A stretch of 64,000 nucleotides of DNA from Lysinibacillus sp. PLM2 (GCA_023168345.1 AP025689.1:3423501-3487500), one strand, 5' to 3'. Shown: positions 8,314 through 17,582, counted from the first letter of the stretch. Translations and numbers: made by a program. Notes: a model not told the origin generated them from the sequence alone.

Positions 8314-8715
8314 ATGTCATTTCCAAACATGCCTAATGTAACTCCACATATCAATATTAACCGAGATAGCGTCATCAATCTTTTGTTGGCGTCCATAGCA
8401 TTGGAAGAATTAGGATTGTCTCATATCATCAACGCCGAAGCTGAAAAGATTCAGTATGTCCTTGGAACACTTGACGGGCAAACCCCACCAGAGCCCGCTA
8501 CAATTGATGATTTATTGAAAATCAACAATTCGGTGAATCAGACGCTCAAAGATACTATTAAAACCCAGATACTTCTTCAGTTCCAACTCGAGGATCTCAT
8601 CAATTATGAACAGCTTGGCATACACGTTAATACTGCAAGCGTAACGGCCGTATTCGAAGGCAACACCTACTACGCCAGCGACAGTGCATATTATCATACA
8701 ACGGGAGGAATGTAA
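8314..8715 (+). CDS. Small protein of a putative spore-surface family (paralog 2)
   Basis: This 133-residue paralog of the gene at 7845 begins MSFPNMPNVTPHININ and carries the same LLLASIALEELGLSHI/NAEAEKIQY block and the linker-plus-helix layout. It has a different tail (NTASVTAVFEGNTYYASDSAYYHTTGGM). About 45 bases covering the NAEAEKIQY codons are almost identical in the two genes while the flanks differ, which suggests recent duplication or gene conversion. AAGGAG precedes the ATG. Confidence 0.72.
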   Translation: MSFPNMPNVTPHININRDSVINLLLASIALEELGLSHIINAEAEKIQYVLGTLDGQTPPEPATIDDLLKINNSVNQTLKDTIKTQILLQFQLEDLINYEQLGIHVNTASVTAVFEGNTYYASDSAYYHTTGGM

Positions 8716-8717
8716 TA

Positions 8718-8864
8718 ATGTCAACGAATTTAAACTGCATTAACACTCCTGTTAAATGGAGTAACATTCAGAAAAGGTTTCACTATAACCTCAACGATGT
8801 TCGTAATATGACGATTATTGGCTCGATTTTCGTTGAAAAGGAGGGAATGGAAAAATGGCAGTAA
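8718..8864 (+). CDS. 48-residue protein overlapping the anchor-A gene
   Basis: A short reading frame starts at ATG 8718, just after the stop of paralog 2, with GGGAGGA 8 bases before it. It encodes 48 residues beginning MSTNLNCINTPVKWSNIQ. Its last ten bases overlap the ATG at 8855 in another frame, and its codons contain the ribosome site of that gene. I do not recognise it. The strong ribosome site and the coupling argue that it is translated and may couple translation of the large protein. Confidence 0.6.
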   Translation: MSTNLNCINTPVKWSNIQKRFHYNLNDVRNMTIIGSIFVEKEGMEKWQ

Positions 8865-11287
8865 ACCTTGGACCAATAGGCATTTACAATGTGTTTGTGA
8901 TACAAGATATGAATATGAGCAATACAGATGCCGAAGGAAGAGTAGCCGTAGGAGGTAATGTTACCTTGCAAAACTACGGAATAGGCGCTTCCATCTCACC
9001 ATTACCACCCTTTGGAACGGATGCCTCTTTTGTAATTGGCGGTAATGTAAATGTTACAAGTGGTTCGAATTTTAGTGGCAATACTATCAGAAGAGCATCT
9101 AGTTCAGTAATCAATTATACTATGGGAAACCCAAACGGTACTTTTGTAACTGGGAATCCAATCAATTTTACAGAGAAAGCAACTTATTTAAAATGCGCAA
9201 GTACCTTTTGGGGCAATCTGACGGCAACTGGTACTGCAAGTGTAAGCTTTGGGGGATTAACTCTAACCGGTACCGAGCCAGATTTGAATATATTTGAAAT
9301 AAATGCAAATGATGTAGCAGGGTCAGGATTGTCACTGAATCAGTTGAATGGCATCAATATTGTAGCTCCACTAAGTTCTACAGTTTTAATCAATGTCATA
9401 GGAACAAACATTGCATTTGGTAGTTACCAAATTTTTAGAAATGGAGTAACCGCAACTCGAAGCGATGCACGATTAATCCTTTGGAATTTTCCTCAAGCAG
9501 CAACATGGACTAATAGTACGACCGCAATATATGGCTCGGTATTGGCCCCATTTGCAGATGCAACTACCGTATCTAGCCAAATTAATGGCAATATTATTTT
9601 TAACTCTCTTACGGGAACTTCCGAAAGTCATAATGAATTGTTTGAAGGAACTCTGCCTGATCCGCAGTCATGCTTAACTGAAATCGCTTCCATCTCGATA
9701 GAAAAAGAGGTTTCGCCTGATAATGGTGTAACATGGTTCTCGGCAGATACTGCCCCAGGACCGGATGTGCCTTCTAACACAAATCCGCGTTTTCGTTTCA
9801 CTGTTACAAATAATGGAACTGCTACACTAACCAATGTTATAGTTACGGACGATGTTTACGGTTTAATTGGAACAATAGCTACACTGGAGAAGTCCGCTTC
9901 GGACCAATTCATTTTCGATGGAACATGGGTACTTGGTCAAAACGTGAATACCGCGACGGCAACTGGTGAATATGACGGCAATACCTTCTCTGACACCAAT
10001 TCGACATATTGGGTAGGTGTGGAAGCGGCACTTCCGGCGATTACCGTGAAAAAGGAAGTATCGCCAGACAATGGGGTTACATGGTTCGATGCAAACAAGC
10101 TTCCAGGCCCGAATGTAGTTTTTCCCAACAATCCGCAGTTTCGATTTACAGTTACAAACACAGGAAATGTTACGTTGACCAATGTTACCGTGACGGATAA
10201 TGTTTATTTAACGGTTATCGGTCCAACGGATTTGAACCCCGGCGAATCGGAAACAGTAACAATTAACGGCACATGGGCACTTGGCCAGCAGTCCAATATT
10301 GCGACGGCAACATGTGATCAGGGGGTTACCCATGAGAACACGGCATTTTGGTTTGGGGTTGAAGCGGCCGCACCGTCCATTGAAGTAGACAAATACGTTT
10401 CACCAGATAATGGGGTCACATGGTTTGAAGCAAATGCTCCTGTAGGCCCACCTGTACCACAAGGCACAGATCCACAATTTCAATTCACAGTTGTTAATAC
10501 GGGCAATATCACGTTGACCAATGTTATAGTAAATGACAATGTTTATGGCTTAGTGCTTGGACCAATCGCAAGTTTAGCCCCCGGTGAATCATCATCCACA
10601 ATAGTTGTTGGTACATGGGCACTTGGGAATCAAATGAATATTGCAACAGCAACATCTGACGAAGGAGTATCCGATGCTGATGTCGCATATTGGTTCGGCG
10701 AAGAAGCTCCACAGCCAGAAATTAATATAATAAAAGAGGTATCTAACGATAACGGGATTACCTGGTATGACGCGGATACACCTCCAGGATTAAATGTTGC
10801 CATAGGGACCAATCCTTTGTTTAGAGTTACAGTTACTAATGTGGGAGACGTAACCTTAACCAATGTCCAAGTAACGGACGATATATACGGTTTTGTTGGG
10901 ACCATGCCCGTTCTGCCACCGGGAGATTCAGCTAGTTGGATTATTGTCGGTACCTGGGTGCTTGGACAAAACGTGAATGCCGCAACGGTAACTGGTGAAT
11001 ATGACGGCAATACTCTCTCTGACACCAATTCGACATATTGGTTTGGCGTCATCCCTTCCATCACCATTGAGAAATATGTTTCGGTAGATAATGGAGCAAC
11101 ATGGCAGGAAGCCGATACGTCTCCAGGACCGTTGCTTCCAGACGGAGTAACACCGCAATTTAAATTCATCGTAACAAATACTGGTGATGTGACGCTTACC
11201 AATATTGAAGTAACCGACAGCGTATTCGGCGTTATTGGAACCCTCCCATCACTTGATCCCGGTGATTCCAACGAATGGATTATTTAA
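8855..11287 (+). CDS. Choice-of-anchor-A protein with DUF11-like repeats, C-terminally truncated
   Basis: This 810-residue protein has a choice-of-anchor A (collagen-binding-like) domain at about residues 3-270 (IGIYNVFVIQDMN, then EGRVAVGGNVTLQNYGIG). Five beta-sandwich repeats of about 113 residues follow, starting near residues 278, 395, 508, 622 and 735. Each holds a VSPDNGVTWF-like start, FTVTNTGNVTLTNV, and GTWALGQ with a YWFGV end. The fifth stops after EWII, just where the others continue with GTW, so the 3' end is lost. There is no signal peptide, transmembrane segment or LPxTG motif, unlike secreted members. This would fit a protein made in the mother cell and placed on the spore. 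AAGGAGGG precedes the ATG. Confidence 0.8.
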   Translation: MAVNLGPIGIYNVFVIQDMNMSNTDAEGRVAVGGNVTLQNYGIGASISPLPPFGTDASFVIGGNVNVTSGSNFSGNTIRRASSSVINYTMGNPNGTFVTGNPINFTEKATYLKCASTFWGNLTATGTASVSFGGLTLTGTEPDLNIFEINANDVAGSGLSLNQLNGINIVAPLSSTVLINVIGTNIAFGSYQIFRNGVTATRSDARLILWNFPQAATWTNSTTAIYGSVLAPFADATTVSSQINGNIIFNSLTGTSESHNELFEGTLPDPQSCLTEIASISIEKEVSPDNGVTWFSADTAPGPDVPSNTNPRFRFTVTNNGTATLTNVIVTDDVYGLIGTIATLEKSASDQFIFDGTWVLGQNVNTATATGEYDGNTFSDTNSTYWVGVEAALPAITVKKEVSPDNGVTWFDANKLPGPNVVFPNNPQFRFTVTNTGNVTLTNVTVTDNVYLTVIGPTDLNPGESETVTINGTWALGQQSNIATATCDQGVTHENTAFWFGVEAAAPSIEVDKYVSPDNGVTWFEANAPVGPPVPQGTDPQFQFTVVNTGNITLTNVIVNDNVYGLVLGPIASLAPGESSSTIVVGTWALGNQMNIATATSDEGVSDADVAYWFGEEAPQPEINIIKEVSNDNGITWYDADTPPGLNVAIGTNPLFRVTVTNVGDVTLTNVQVTDDIYGFVGTMPVLPPGDSASWIIVGTWVLGQNVNAATVTGEYDGNTLSDTNSTYWFGVIPSITIEKYVSVDNGATWQEADTSPGPLLPDGVTPQFKFIVTNTGDVTLTNIEVTDSVFGVIGTLPSLDPGDSNEWII

Positions 11288-11317
11288 CTGATTCAAAATA
11301 CAATGAAATATGCTTCT

Positions 11318-11539
11318 TAGATAACAGAGAGCAATGTTTTTCTATACGTTTTCGGGGTTTTGGCATACTTGGATAGTAACTGCCTTTGTGAGGTTTTCGA
11401 ATCTTCAAATCTAGTGTACCTAGCCATGTGTCCAATTCATGATGATAACCATTTCTTTGCGTGGCGCGTTCCGGACTTCGTTTGTATCAACCTGGGACGC
11501 TGCCACAACTTCCAATAATGAATTAACAAGAACATTCAT
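11318..11539 (-). pseudogene. Decayed IS256-family transposase fragment
   Basis: On the minus strand an ATG at 11539 (after GAGAGG) opens MNVLVNSLLEVVAASQVDTNE. A frameshift then leads to LGTLDLKIRKPHKGSYYPSMPKPRKR. This matches the N-terminal third of IS256-type (mutator) transposases, in which a GYR-rTLDTRLGTLEL motif precedes PKPRKGSYYPSF. The frame is broken and the rest is missing. It lies only about 30 bases from the truncated end of the anchor-A gene. Nothing else is recognisable in 11540-11741. Confidence 0.65.
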
Positions 11540-11741
11540 AACCTCTCTCAAAAATCAAGATGACCGTCAGATACACTCCTGCGCAAAAGATTTAAAAATG
11601 AAATTCTATTTATAAAAGCTCGGCGCGATTTTACATCACTACTATAAGAGTGGACTATAAAATCCAAGTGTAGATGTCTTGATTCGAATTTTGCAACATT
11701 ATAATAGCAAGATTTTCTTCCACAAGTTGTGCTATATCATT

Positions 11742-12551
11742 TTAATCTCTATATTTTCCATTATAAGATGTACCCTTAATCAGCTTACTAAATTCTTCTT
11801 CGCTTATGGCAAAATCACGCACATCTTTTCCATATTGATCATTTGCCCATTCTCGTGTGTACTGCATATTATAGGAGGTTAGCCCGTCATTTAGGTTAAA
11901 ATTGATATATTCTACGTTTCCAATCAAGGCAAACATAATGATAGCATTAACTTCAAACTGTTGTTGATTTGCTTCATCACTATAAAAATTTCTAGTCTCT
12001 GTATCCGTTTGTAAATTTACAGTTATTGCAAAAGGCTCACTATCAGTAGAAAGCTCAAAGTAATCGTAATCGATGTTTTTAGGGAACGTTAATAAAAAGA
12101 TGATACCTCCAACTTTTGAGTTATTGCCTACATACTCGGTTTTATTTTTTAAAAACTGAGAAACAAGAGGGTCATCACCTGATTTAGTTGTAATTAAATT
12201 GGTAACTAGAGCAACCACAAGTACTACAATTGCAACTAAAGTAACAGCAATCACCCAAAATTTTGGCTTTCTATAATTTAACACGTTTTTAATCCTCCCC
12301 TTTACATTTCCCTTGTCAAAAGCTAGAGAAGTTCCTCTTAAAATACGCTTTCCGATAGCAAGCAACAGCAATGGATTAACATAAGTTTTTTGTGTTTTCA
12401 TGCATACTTTTAATACGCTTTCATCACAGAAAAGTTCCATATCCTTACTCATTAAAAAAAATGAAAGCCATACAAGAGAATTAAGCCAATGTAATATTAA
12501 GAAGGCTAATATCTTAAAGTAACTATTACATCTACCCCTATAGCAATAGTA
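11742..12551 (-). pseudogene. M56/BlaR1-type peptidase remnant with DUF4825 domain
   Basis: The open part from ATG 12452 gives 236 residues. MSKDMELFCDESVLKVC is the segment after the catalytic helix of M56 peptidases. A transmembrane helix follows (WVIAVTLVAIVVLVVALV), then an extracellular domain starting TEYVGNNSKVGGII that resembles DUF4825. Upstream, without an ATG, the same frame stays open and continues the family pattern (FKILAFLILHWLNSLVWLSFFL) to a stop at 12554-12552. The first transmembrane helices and the HExxH zinc site are missing, so it cannot be an active peptidase. Confidence 0.65.
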
Positions 12552-12670
12552 TCAATTTCTAATAGCTTTTCATAGAGATTATGGCAAATGTCAGATTGGT
12601 AAGCACTATAATCGGCTTTATCCCAAGCTATTACAAGGTATCGTTTTATTCTTTGAACGTTAAAATCATT
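12506..12670 (-). pseudogene. Short open frame, probable gene remnant
   Basis: A 54-codon frame (MILNVQRIKRYLVIAWDKAD, then YEKLLEIDTIAIGVDVIVTLRY) ends exactly where M56 similarity begins in another frame. It has no ribosome site. It looks like a tail of a second gene fused to the M56 remnant by deletion. The rest of 12671-12997 shows only AT-rich sequence with no feature I can name. Confidence 0.25.
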
Positions 12671-12997
12671 ATTTAGTGACATGCAAATAAAATTTGAAGC
12701 AACTCATCTGTTGCTCCATTAACCTGTGATAATCTATTTTAATAAGATGAATTGTTTCTCAATTAAAATGTACAAAATTCCGGCTTAGACTCATAAGCTA
12801 TAAAGTACATTGAAACAGTTTGCATTAAAGTGAATTATTTACTTTGCATGCGCCTTATCTAAGTTATCGTAATCACCATTTCTACGAAAAGCTAAGTTAT
12901 GTTAAAACCACAGAATACAAACAAACCAATAAATTAATATTCTTTAAATATGAAAAAATTTAATTGCAGCTAGGACAAAACCCTCCTTTAAAACATT

Positions 12998-13050
12998 AAA
13001 AAAGCCAGTGAGGTTTTACTCGTCGTAAAATTTCACTGGCTTTTCATTTT
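12998..13050. terminator. Bidirectional hairpin terminator
   Basis: AGCCAGTGA at 13003-13011 pairs with TCACTGGCT at 13033-13041, with inner pairing of GGTTTTAC and GTAAAATT around a 5-base loop. T-runs follow on both strands. It lies about 200 bases beyond the end of the dus gene (minus strand). Confidence 0.7.
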
Positions 13051-13243
13051 TCAAAATAAAATAAAGATTATTTCTGATAAAATGAATTTTTCTACCTAAT
13101 CATATGGAATGAAGGATTCTTAACATGAATCAATTAACTTTACCTTTTCGATTTAATAGTAAAATTATAAATACACATGAGTTGATAGGATTCATTTTCC
13201 CTCTAATTTTTATGCATTACCTCATTCTACTGTCCCTGTCCTG

Positions 13244-14206
13244 TCAACACTTTTTTTCAAAATGATCAAGTAATTGACGTACTTCATCCGTTGACTTTGT
13301 GTTCATCAATTGATTTCTTAACATGCTTGCTCCAGGAAATCCTTTGACATATATTTTGAAAAAACGATGGAGCCCAGTAATTGGACGTGGCAGTTTTTCT
13401 AAATAGTAGTCATAAAGATCAAGATGATATCTTAGAAGATTGAGATACTCCATACTACTATGCTCTTTCGGCTCTTTTTCAAAGGCAAATGGGTTTTTAA
13501 AAATTCCGCGCCCAATCATAACCCCATCCACACCATATTGACGAACAAGTTTCAGTCCTGTTTCACGATCAGGAATGTCCCCGTTGATGGTTAGTAGCGT
13601 ATTCGGTGCCACACGATCACGTAATTTCTTGATTTCTGGAATCAGCTCCCAGTGTGCCTCTACTTTGCTCATTTCCTTTCTTGTACGTAAATGAATAGAA
13701 AGATTTGCGATATCCTGTTTTAAAATATGCGTTAGCCACTCCTCCCATTCATTTACATCCGAATAGCCAAGTCGTGTTTTCACACTGACAGGCAGTCCAC
13801 CCGCTTTTGCTGCTTCAATAAGTTCTGCTGCGACTTCTGGACGCAGAATAAGTCCACTACCTTTCCCTCTCGATACCACATTCGGTACAGGGCAGCCCAT
13901 ATTAATATCAAGGCCTTTAAATCCTAGCTCTTTCATCCCAATACTCATTTGTCGGAAATATTCGGGCTTATCTCCCCAAATATGTGCCACCATTGGCTGT
14001 TCATCTTCTGTAAACAACAAACGACCCCGAACACTGTTCTTTCCCTCAGGATGACAATAGCTATCCGAGTTTGTAAACTCTGTAAAAAATACATCCGGTC
14101 GACCTGCTTTACTTACTACATGGCGAAAAACAACATCCGTCACATCTTCCATTGGCGCAAGTATAAAAAATGGTCGTGGTAAATCACGCCAAAAATTATC
14201 AATCAT
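13244..14206 (-). CDS. dus: tRNA-dihydrouridine synthase
   Basis: This FMN-dependent enzyme reduces uridine to dihydrouridine in the tRNA D-loop. The N-terminal TIM barrel begins [19 protein letters not shown]. Typical Dus motifs are [20 protein letters not shown], with the catalytic Cys, and INGDIPD, then [17 protein letters not shown] for FMN phosphate binding. A C-terminal helical domain follows. I chose [14 protein letters not shown] at 14206 because family members start there; the ATG at 14227 has no ribosome site. It stands alone on the minus strand. Confidence 0.85.
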   Translation of the reverse strand: MIDNFWRDLPRPFFILAPMEDVTDVVFRHVVSKAGRPDVFFTEFTNSDSYCHPEGKNSVRGRLLFTEDEQPMVAHIWGDKPEYFRQMSIGMKELGFKGLDINMGCPVPNVVSRGKGSGLILRPEVAAELIEAAKAGGLPVSVKTRLGYSDVNEWEEWLTHILKQDIANLSIHLRTRKEMSKVEAHWELIPEIKKLRDRVAPNTLLTINGDIPDRETGLKLVRQYGVDGVMIGRGIFKNPFAFEKEPKEHSSMEYLNLLRYHLDLYDYYLEKLPRPITGLHRFFKIYVKGFPGASMLRNQLMNTKSTDEVRQLLDHFEKKC

Positions 14207-14284
14207 TGCAAACTCAAATCCTCTCATTACTGATACAACTTTAAACTATCTGTCAGTCAAAAATATAAAGTGAAACTTTTAATC

Positions 14285-14500
14285 ACTGGGGTTTCTTCAT
14301 CCTCCACCGAACTAGAGAAACTCAGGTTAAAGGCGCCATGTCCTATGACACCTGAAGAACCAACATCTTATTAGCCTGAACCAATTGGGTTTTTATGGGC
14401 AATTGATTCCTTTCCTAACTTCTTTGCTTTCGCTAAATTTTGAGGTAGAAGCATTACAACCCATTAATGCGGGATAAAACCGCTTTTTTTACACTAACAT
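14285..14500 (-). other. Possible IS200/IS605-type noncoding end (omega-RNA-like remnant)
   Basis: Read on the minus strand, 14500-14285 contains GGTGTCATAGGACATGGCGCC, AACCTGAGTTTCTC and GGTGGAGGATGAAGAAACCC, followed by an imperfect AGTGA/TCACT hairpin. I recall this layout from the region downstream of tnpB in Firmicute IS605-type elements. No tnpA or tnpB gene is present here, so this would be a solitary remnant. Recognition is by memory of pattern only. Confidence 0.3.
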
Positions 14501-14740
14501 CATGTTTCCTAACTTACTATCATACACTAGTATATTTGAATATGGATCATTTATGAAAATCGCCATGTATATTTTAACGAAAATCAGTCCTGAATGGTAT
14601 TTTCACAAACGAAAAAGCAGATAGTATAGACTTTTTACGATATCAACTGCTTTTATGTATATGATATTTGAAGTATCAATTCGTGTGTATTTTACTTTAA
14701 TTTTTCTTTATATTAAAGTCTCCCATACAAAAATCGAAGC

Positions 14741-14783
14741 ATAAAAAGGCTCCTCGCCGCCATAATGGTAGTTGAGGAGCCTT
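14741..14783 (-). terminator. Terminator of the XRE regulator gene
   Basis: AAGGCTCCTC at 14746-14755 pairs perfectly with GAGGAGCCTT at 14774-14783. On the minus strand the stem is followed by a short T-run. It lies 40 bases after the stop at 14824. Confidence 0.8.
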
Positions 14784-14823
14784 GGTTTGTCTAATACAAA
14801 CTGGGATTTATCTTTTTTTGAAC

Positions 14824-15507
14824 TTATTTTACAATTTCAATTCGTTCATACTCCGTTCCGGGATTTTTCTGAACAGCTTTAAAAAATAAAGTCTTATGAA
14901 CAATTTCATCTGGATTCAGTGAACTGTATGATTTCTCATAACTAAATCTGGGCACCTGGTTGAATTGAGTGACTGCAAGATAATCTGAAATAGTAAAAAT
15001 TGCAAATAATAGAATGGCACATCCGACAACACTCAATATACGTAAGCTTCTCTTTACGAATACAGATTTAATCATGAAGTAAGCTCCAATTATTAAAATG
15101 ATACTTCCGATAATTGAATAAATACTTCCCCAGCTGCTATCATTGGGGAATATCGCTAAGGCCGAAATAATGATGAATATACCGAATAATGACATCAGAT
15201 AACTAATCACTTTTTGTTTTCCGTACTTTATCTCGTTTTGTCCATATTCTGCCATTTTAATAGCAGTATCTCTTGTCTCTTGATTCATATTCTCGCTTTT
15301 CCTTTCTCCATTGACAATCTCAGGAATACTAACATCATAAAAATCTGCTATCTCGATGAGCAGACCTATATCTGGCATATTCCTGCCGGTCTCCCATCTT
15401 GATACTGTTCTGCCAGAGACATTCAGCTTTTCAGCCAATTGCTCCTGCGTCAAATCTTTTTCTTTTCGAAGCTCTTTTAGGAACACTCCGATTTTGATTT
15501 GATCCAT
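14824..15507 (-). CDS. XRE-family regulator with membrane segments
   Basis: The 227-residue protein starts with an XRE helix-turn-helix (residues 5-60: LKELRKEKDLTQEQLAEKL, then VSGRTVSRWETG). A linker follows and then three to four hydrophobic helices (VISYLMSLFGIFIIISALAI, IYSIIGSIILIIGAYFMI, ILSVVGCAILLFAIF). The C-terminal tail lies beyond the last helix. Membrane-tethered XRE proteins are common in Bacilli, but their targets here are unknown. AAAGGAGGT precedes the ATG. The 323 bases upstream hold no gene that I can support. Confidence 0.8.
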   Translation of the reverse strand: MDQIKIGVFLKELRKEKDLTQEQLAEKLNVSGRTVSRWETGRNMPDIGLLIEIADFYDVSIPEIVNGERKSENMNQETRDTAIKMAEYGQNEIKYGKQKVISYLMSLFGIFIIISALAIFPNDSSWGSIYSIIGSIILIIGAYFMIKSVFVKRSLRILSVVGCAILLFAIFTISDYLAVTQFNQVPRFSYEKSYSSLNPDEIVHKTLFFKAVQKNPGTEYERIEIVK

Positions 15508-15830
15508 ATGGATGACCTCCTTTTCTCTGCCAGATTACTACCAGCAGGCATTTTTTAACACGACACAAAGCGAGAAATGCCCTGTTAATGCCTATAGACA
15601 ACCTTGTCTAATTGCTATATTTCTCTATTTTCTGCTCAGACATCTAAATCACAGCCCGAGCTCGATGTTATCCAAATCACTAACTCAATCCTAACGCAAA
15701 AACATCCCAATCGGCTACTCAAACCCTCCGAAGAAAAGTGTAGATAAGTTTTCTTAGAGTGATAGTTCGATTCTCACGTTCAAAGCAAGCCTCCTCCTGC
15801 GGCGCTTACGCTCAGACTTCCGAAAAGTCT

Positions 15831-17222
15831 TTACTTCAGGCAATTTTTGTTGGTCATCCCTTTTACCCTTGACATCAAGGCAACGCACTCCACATGTGTC
15901 GTCTGTGGGAACATGTCCACAGGCTGAATCTCAACTGTCTTATACCCGCCATCTTCTAATATTCGTAAATCCCGCGCTAAGGTTGCTGGGTTACATGATA
16001 CATACACCACTCGCTTTGGTTTCTGTTCAATAATCGTTGTAAGTAATGCTTCATCACAGCCTTTGCGTGGTGGATCGACAACAAGTACATCTGCCTCTTT
16101 ACCATCAGCATACCAACGCGGGATGACTTCCTCTGCTGGACCTGCTTCAAAATATGTGTTTGTAAAGCCATTCAAATCCGCATTACGTTTTGCATCCTCA
16201 ATGGCCTGCTCCACGATTTCAACGCCCATTACTTGCTTCGCTTTTTGTGCGAGGAATAAAGAGATCGTTCCGATTCCACAATACGCATCAATCACTGTTT
16301 CATCACCAGTTAACTGTGCATAATCCAATGCTTGCTTGTACAGTACCTCTGTTTGAACTGGGTTTACCTGATAGAAGGAGCGAGCTGAAATTTCAAAGCG
16401 AACTCCACCGATTGTATCTTCAATCGTGTCTTCCCCCCACAATGTATACGTTTCATTTCCGAGGATTACATTTGTTTTTTCAATATTTACGTTTTGCACG
16501 ATGGAAGTCACATTTGGTACTAGTTTACGAATCACTTCAATTGCCGCTTCCTTCTGTGGAAATTTATGTTTATTCGTTACTAGCACAACCATTACTTCCC
16601 CAGTAGCACGTCCTTTTCGAACAACAACATGGCGAAGCATTCCGTTGTGGGATTCTTCGTTATAAGGCTGCACGTCAATTTCCATTAGTTCTTTTTTCAA
16701 ATTCGCCATCATGGCATCCGCTTCACTCACTTGAATTAAACAGCGTTCCATATCGACAATTTCATGGGTTTTCGATTTGTAAAAGCCGGCAATCGGGCCA
16801 GTTTCCGTCATGCTAAACGGAATTTGAGATTTGTTGCGATAGTTCCATGGGTCTTGCATACCCTTAACTGGAAGTACTGGTGCATCAATCTTCCCAATTC
16901 GCTTCATGACATTTTTGACCATGTTTTCTTTCCATTTCAATTGTCCTTCGTAGGAAAGATGCTGAAGCTGACAACCACCACATTTTCCAAAGTAAATGCA
17001 AGGTGCCTTCACACGATCAGGTGATGGCTCAATAATTTCCACAATCTTTGCAAAGCCATAGTTTTTCAATGTCTTTAGTACATGAATCTCTGCTGTTTCC
17101 TGAGGAAGTGCTCCTTGGATAAATAACGGGTAGCCATCTATTTTCGCAACGCCATTTCCATCATGAGTTAAATCTTCTATATAAACGGTTCTTCGATCAT
17201 TTTTTTTAACAGGTGTAGCCAT
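15831..17222 (-). CDS. rlmCD: 23S rRNA (uracil-5-)-methyltransferase, RlmCD/RlmD type
   Basis: This SAM-dependent enzyme makes 5-methyluridine in 23S rRNA (463 residues). It has an N-terminal TRAM domain (residues 8-65, YIEDLTHDGNGVAKIDGYPL). The iron-sulfur site is CIYFGKCGGCQLQHLSYE (C-x5-C-x2-C near residues 75-84), with a further Cys after VDMER. The SAM-binding motif is VIDAYCGIGTISLFLA. The catalytic Cys lies in YVSCNPATLARDL. In Bacillus subtilis the homolog yefA also lies close to dagK. GGAGGA precedes the ATG. Confidence 0.88.
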   Translation of the reverse strand: MATPVKKNDRRTVYIEDLTHDGNGVAKIDGYPLFIQGALPQETAEIHVLKTLKNYGFAKIVEIIEPSPDRVKAPCIYFGKCGGCQLQHLSYEGQLKWKENMVKNVMKRIGKIDAPVLPVKGMQDPWNYRNKSQIPFSMTETGPIAGFYKSKTHEIVDMERCLIQVSEADAMMANLKKELMEIDVQPYNEESHNGMLRHVVVRKGRATGEVMVVLVTNKHKFPQKEAAIEVIRKLVPNVTSIVQNVNIEKTNVILGNETYTLWGEDTIEDTIGGVRFEISARSFYQVNPVQTEVLYKQALDYAQLTGDETVIDAYCGIGTISLFLAQKAKQVMGVEIVEQAIEDAKRNADLNGFTNTYFEAGPAEEVIPRWYADGKEADVLVVDPPRKGCDEALLTTIIEQKPKRVVYVSCNPATLARDLRILEDGGYKTVEIQPVDMFPQTTHVECVALMSRVKGMTNKNCLK

Positions 17223-17318
17223 AATCCGTCCTCCATTTCAGTTCTTCTATTGTAGCATGGTTAATAAAAATTCCGCCATTATATGCTGTATAGAATCTCG
17301 CTTCTAGTCAATTTAAAA

Positions 17319-17582
17319 AGAGGTTGGGACAAAACAAAAAAGCATCATTTTTCCTGATAGAAAAATGATGCTTTTTTGATATAAAAAAATTGATTTCCGT
17401 TACGGGGACGCTTTCCGCGGGCCCGGCTCGAGCCTCCTCGTCGCTTTGCTCCTACGGGGTCTCGAATCACGGGCTGTTCCCGCAGGAGTCGCCCCTACAC
17501 TCCAATCAATTTTTGAACATAACATTTTTTTATTACTGGTTTAAGCGAATTCTTTAAAAAATCCACTTATGTCCCAGCCTCT
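17319..17582. repeat. 264-bp repeat element with inverted ends
   Basis: The left end AGAGGTTGGGACA (17319-17331) and the right end TGTCCCAGCCTCT (17570-17582) are inverted copies differing at one base. Inside are a strong hairpin (17341-17372) and a GC-rich part with GGGGACGCTTTCCGCGGGC at about 17404-17422. It contains no reading frame of note. It looks like a non-autonomous, miniature interspersed element. I recall similar GAGG-TGGGACA repeats between genes in Bacillaceae and Planococcaceae. Confidence 0.6.
17336..17377. terminator. Bidirectional terminator inside the repeat element
   Basis: AGCATCATTTTT at 17341-17352 pairs with AAAAATGATGCT at 17361-17372 and has A- and T-runs on both sides. 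It can end the acyltransferase transcript that reads in from 17583. Confidence 0.75.

Noticed and set aside
7845..8715. Phage structural genes for the small paralogs
   Set aside because: They are on the strand opposite to the phage cluster and their sequence blocks are not of known phage families; the cassette is better seen as host accessory genes.
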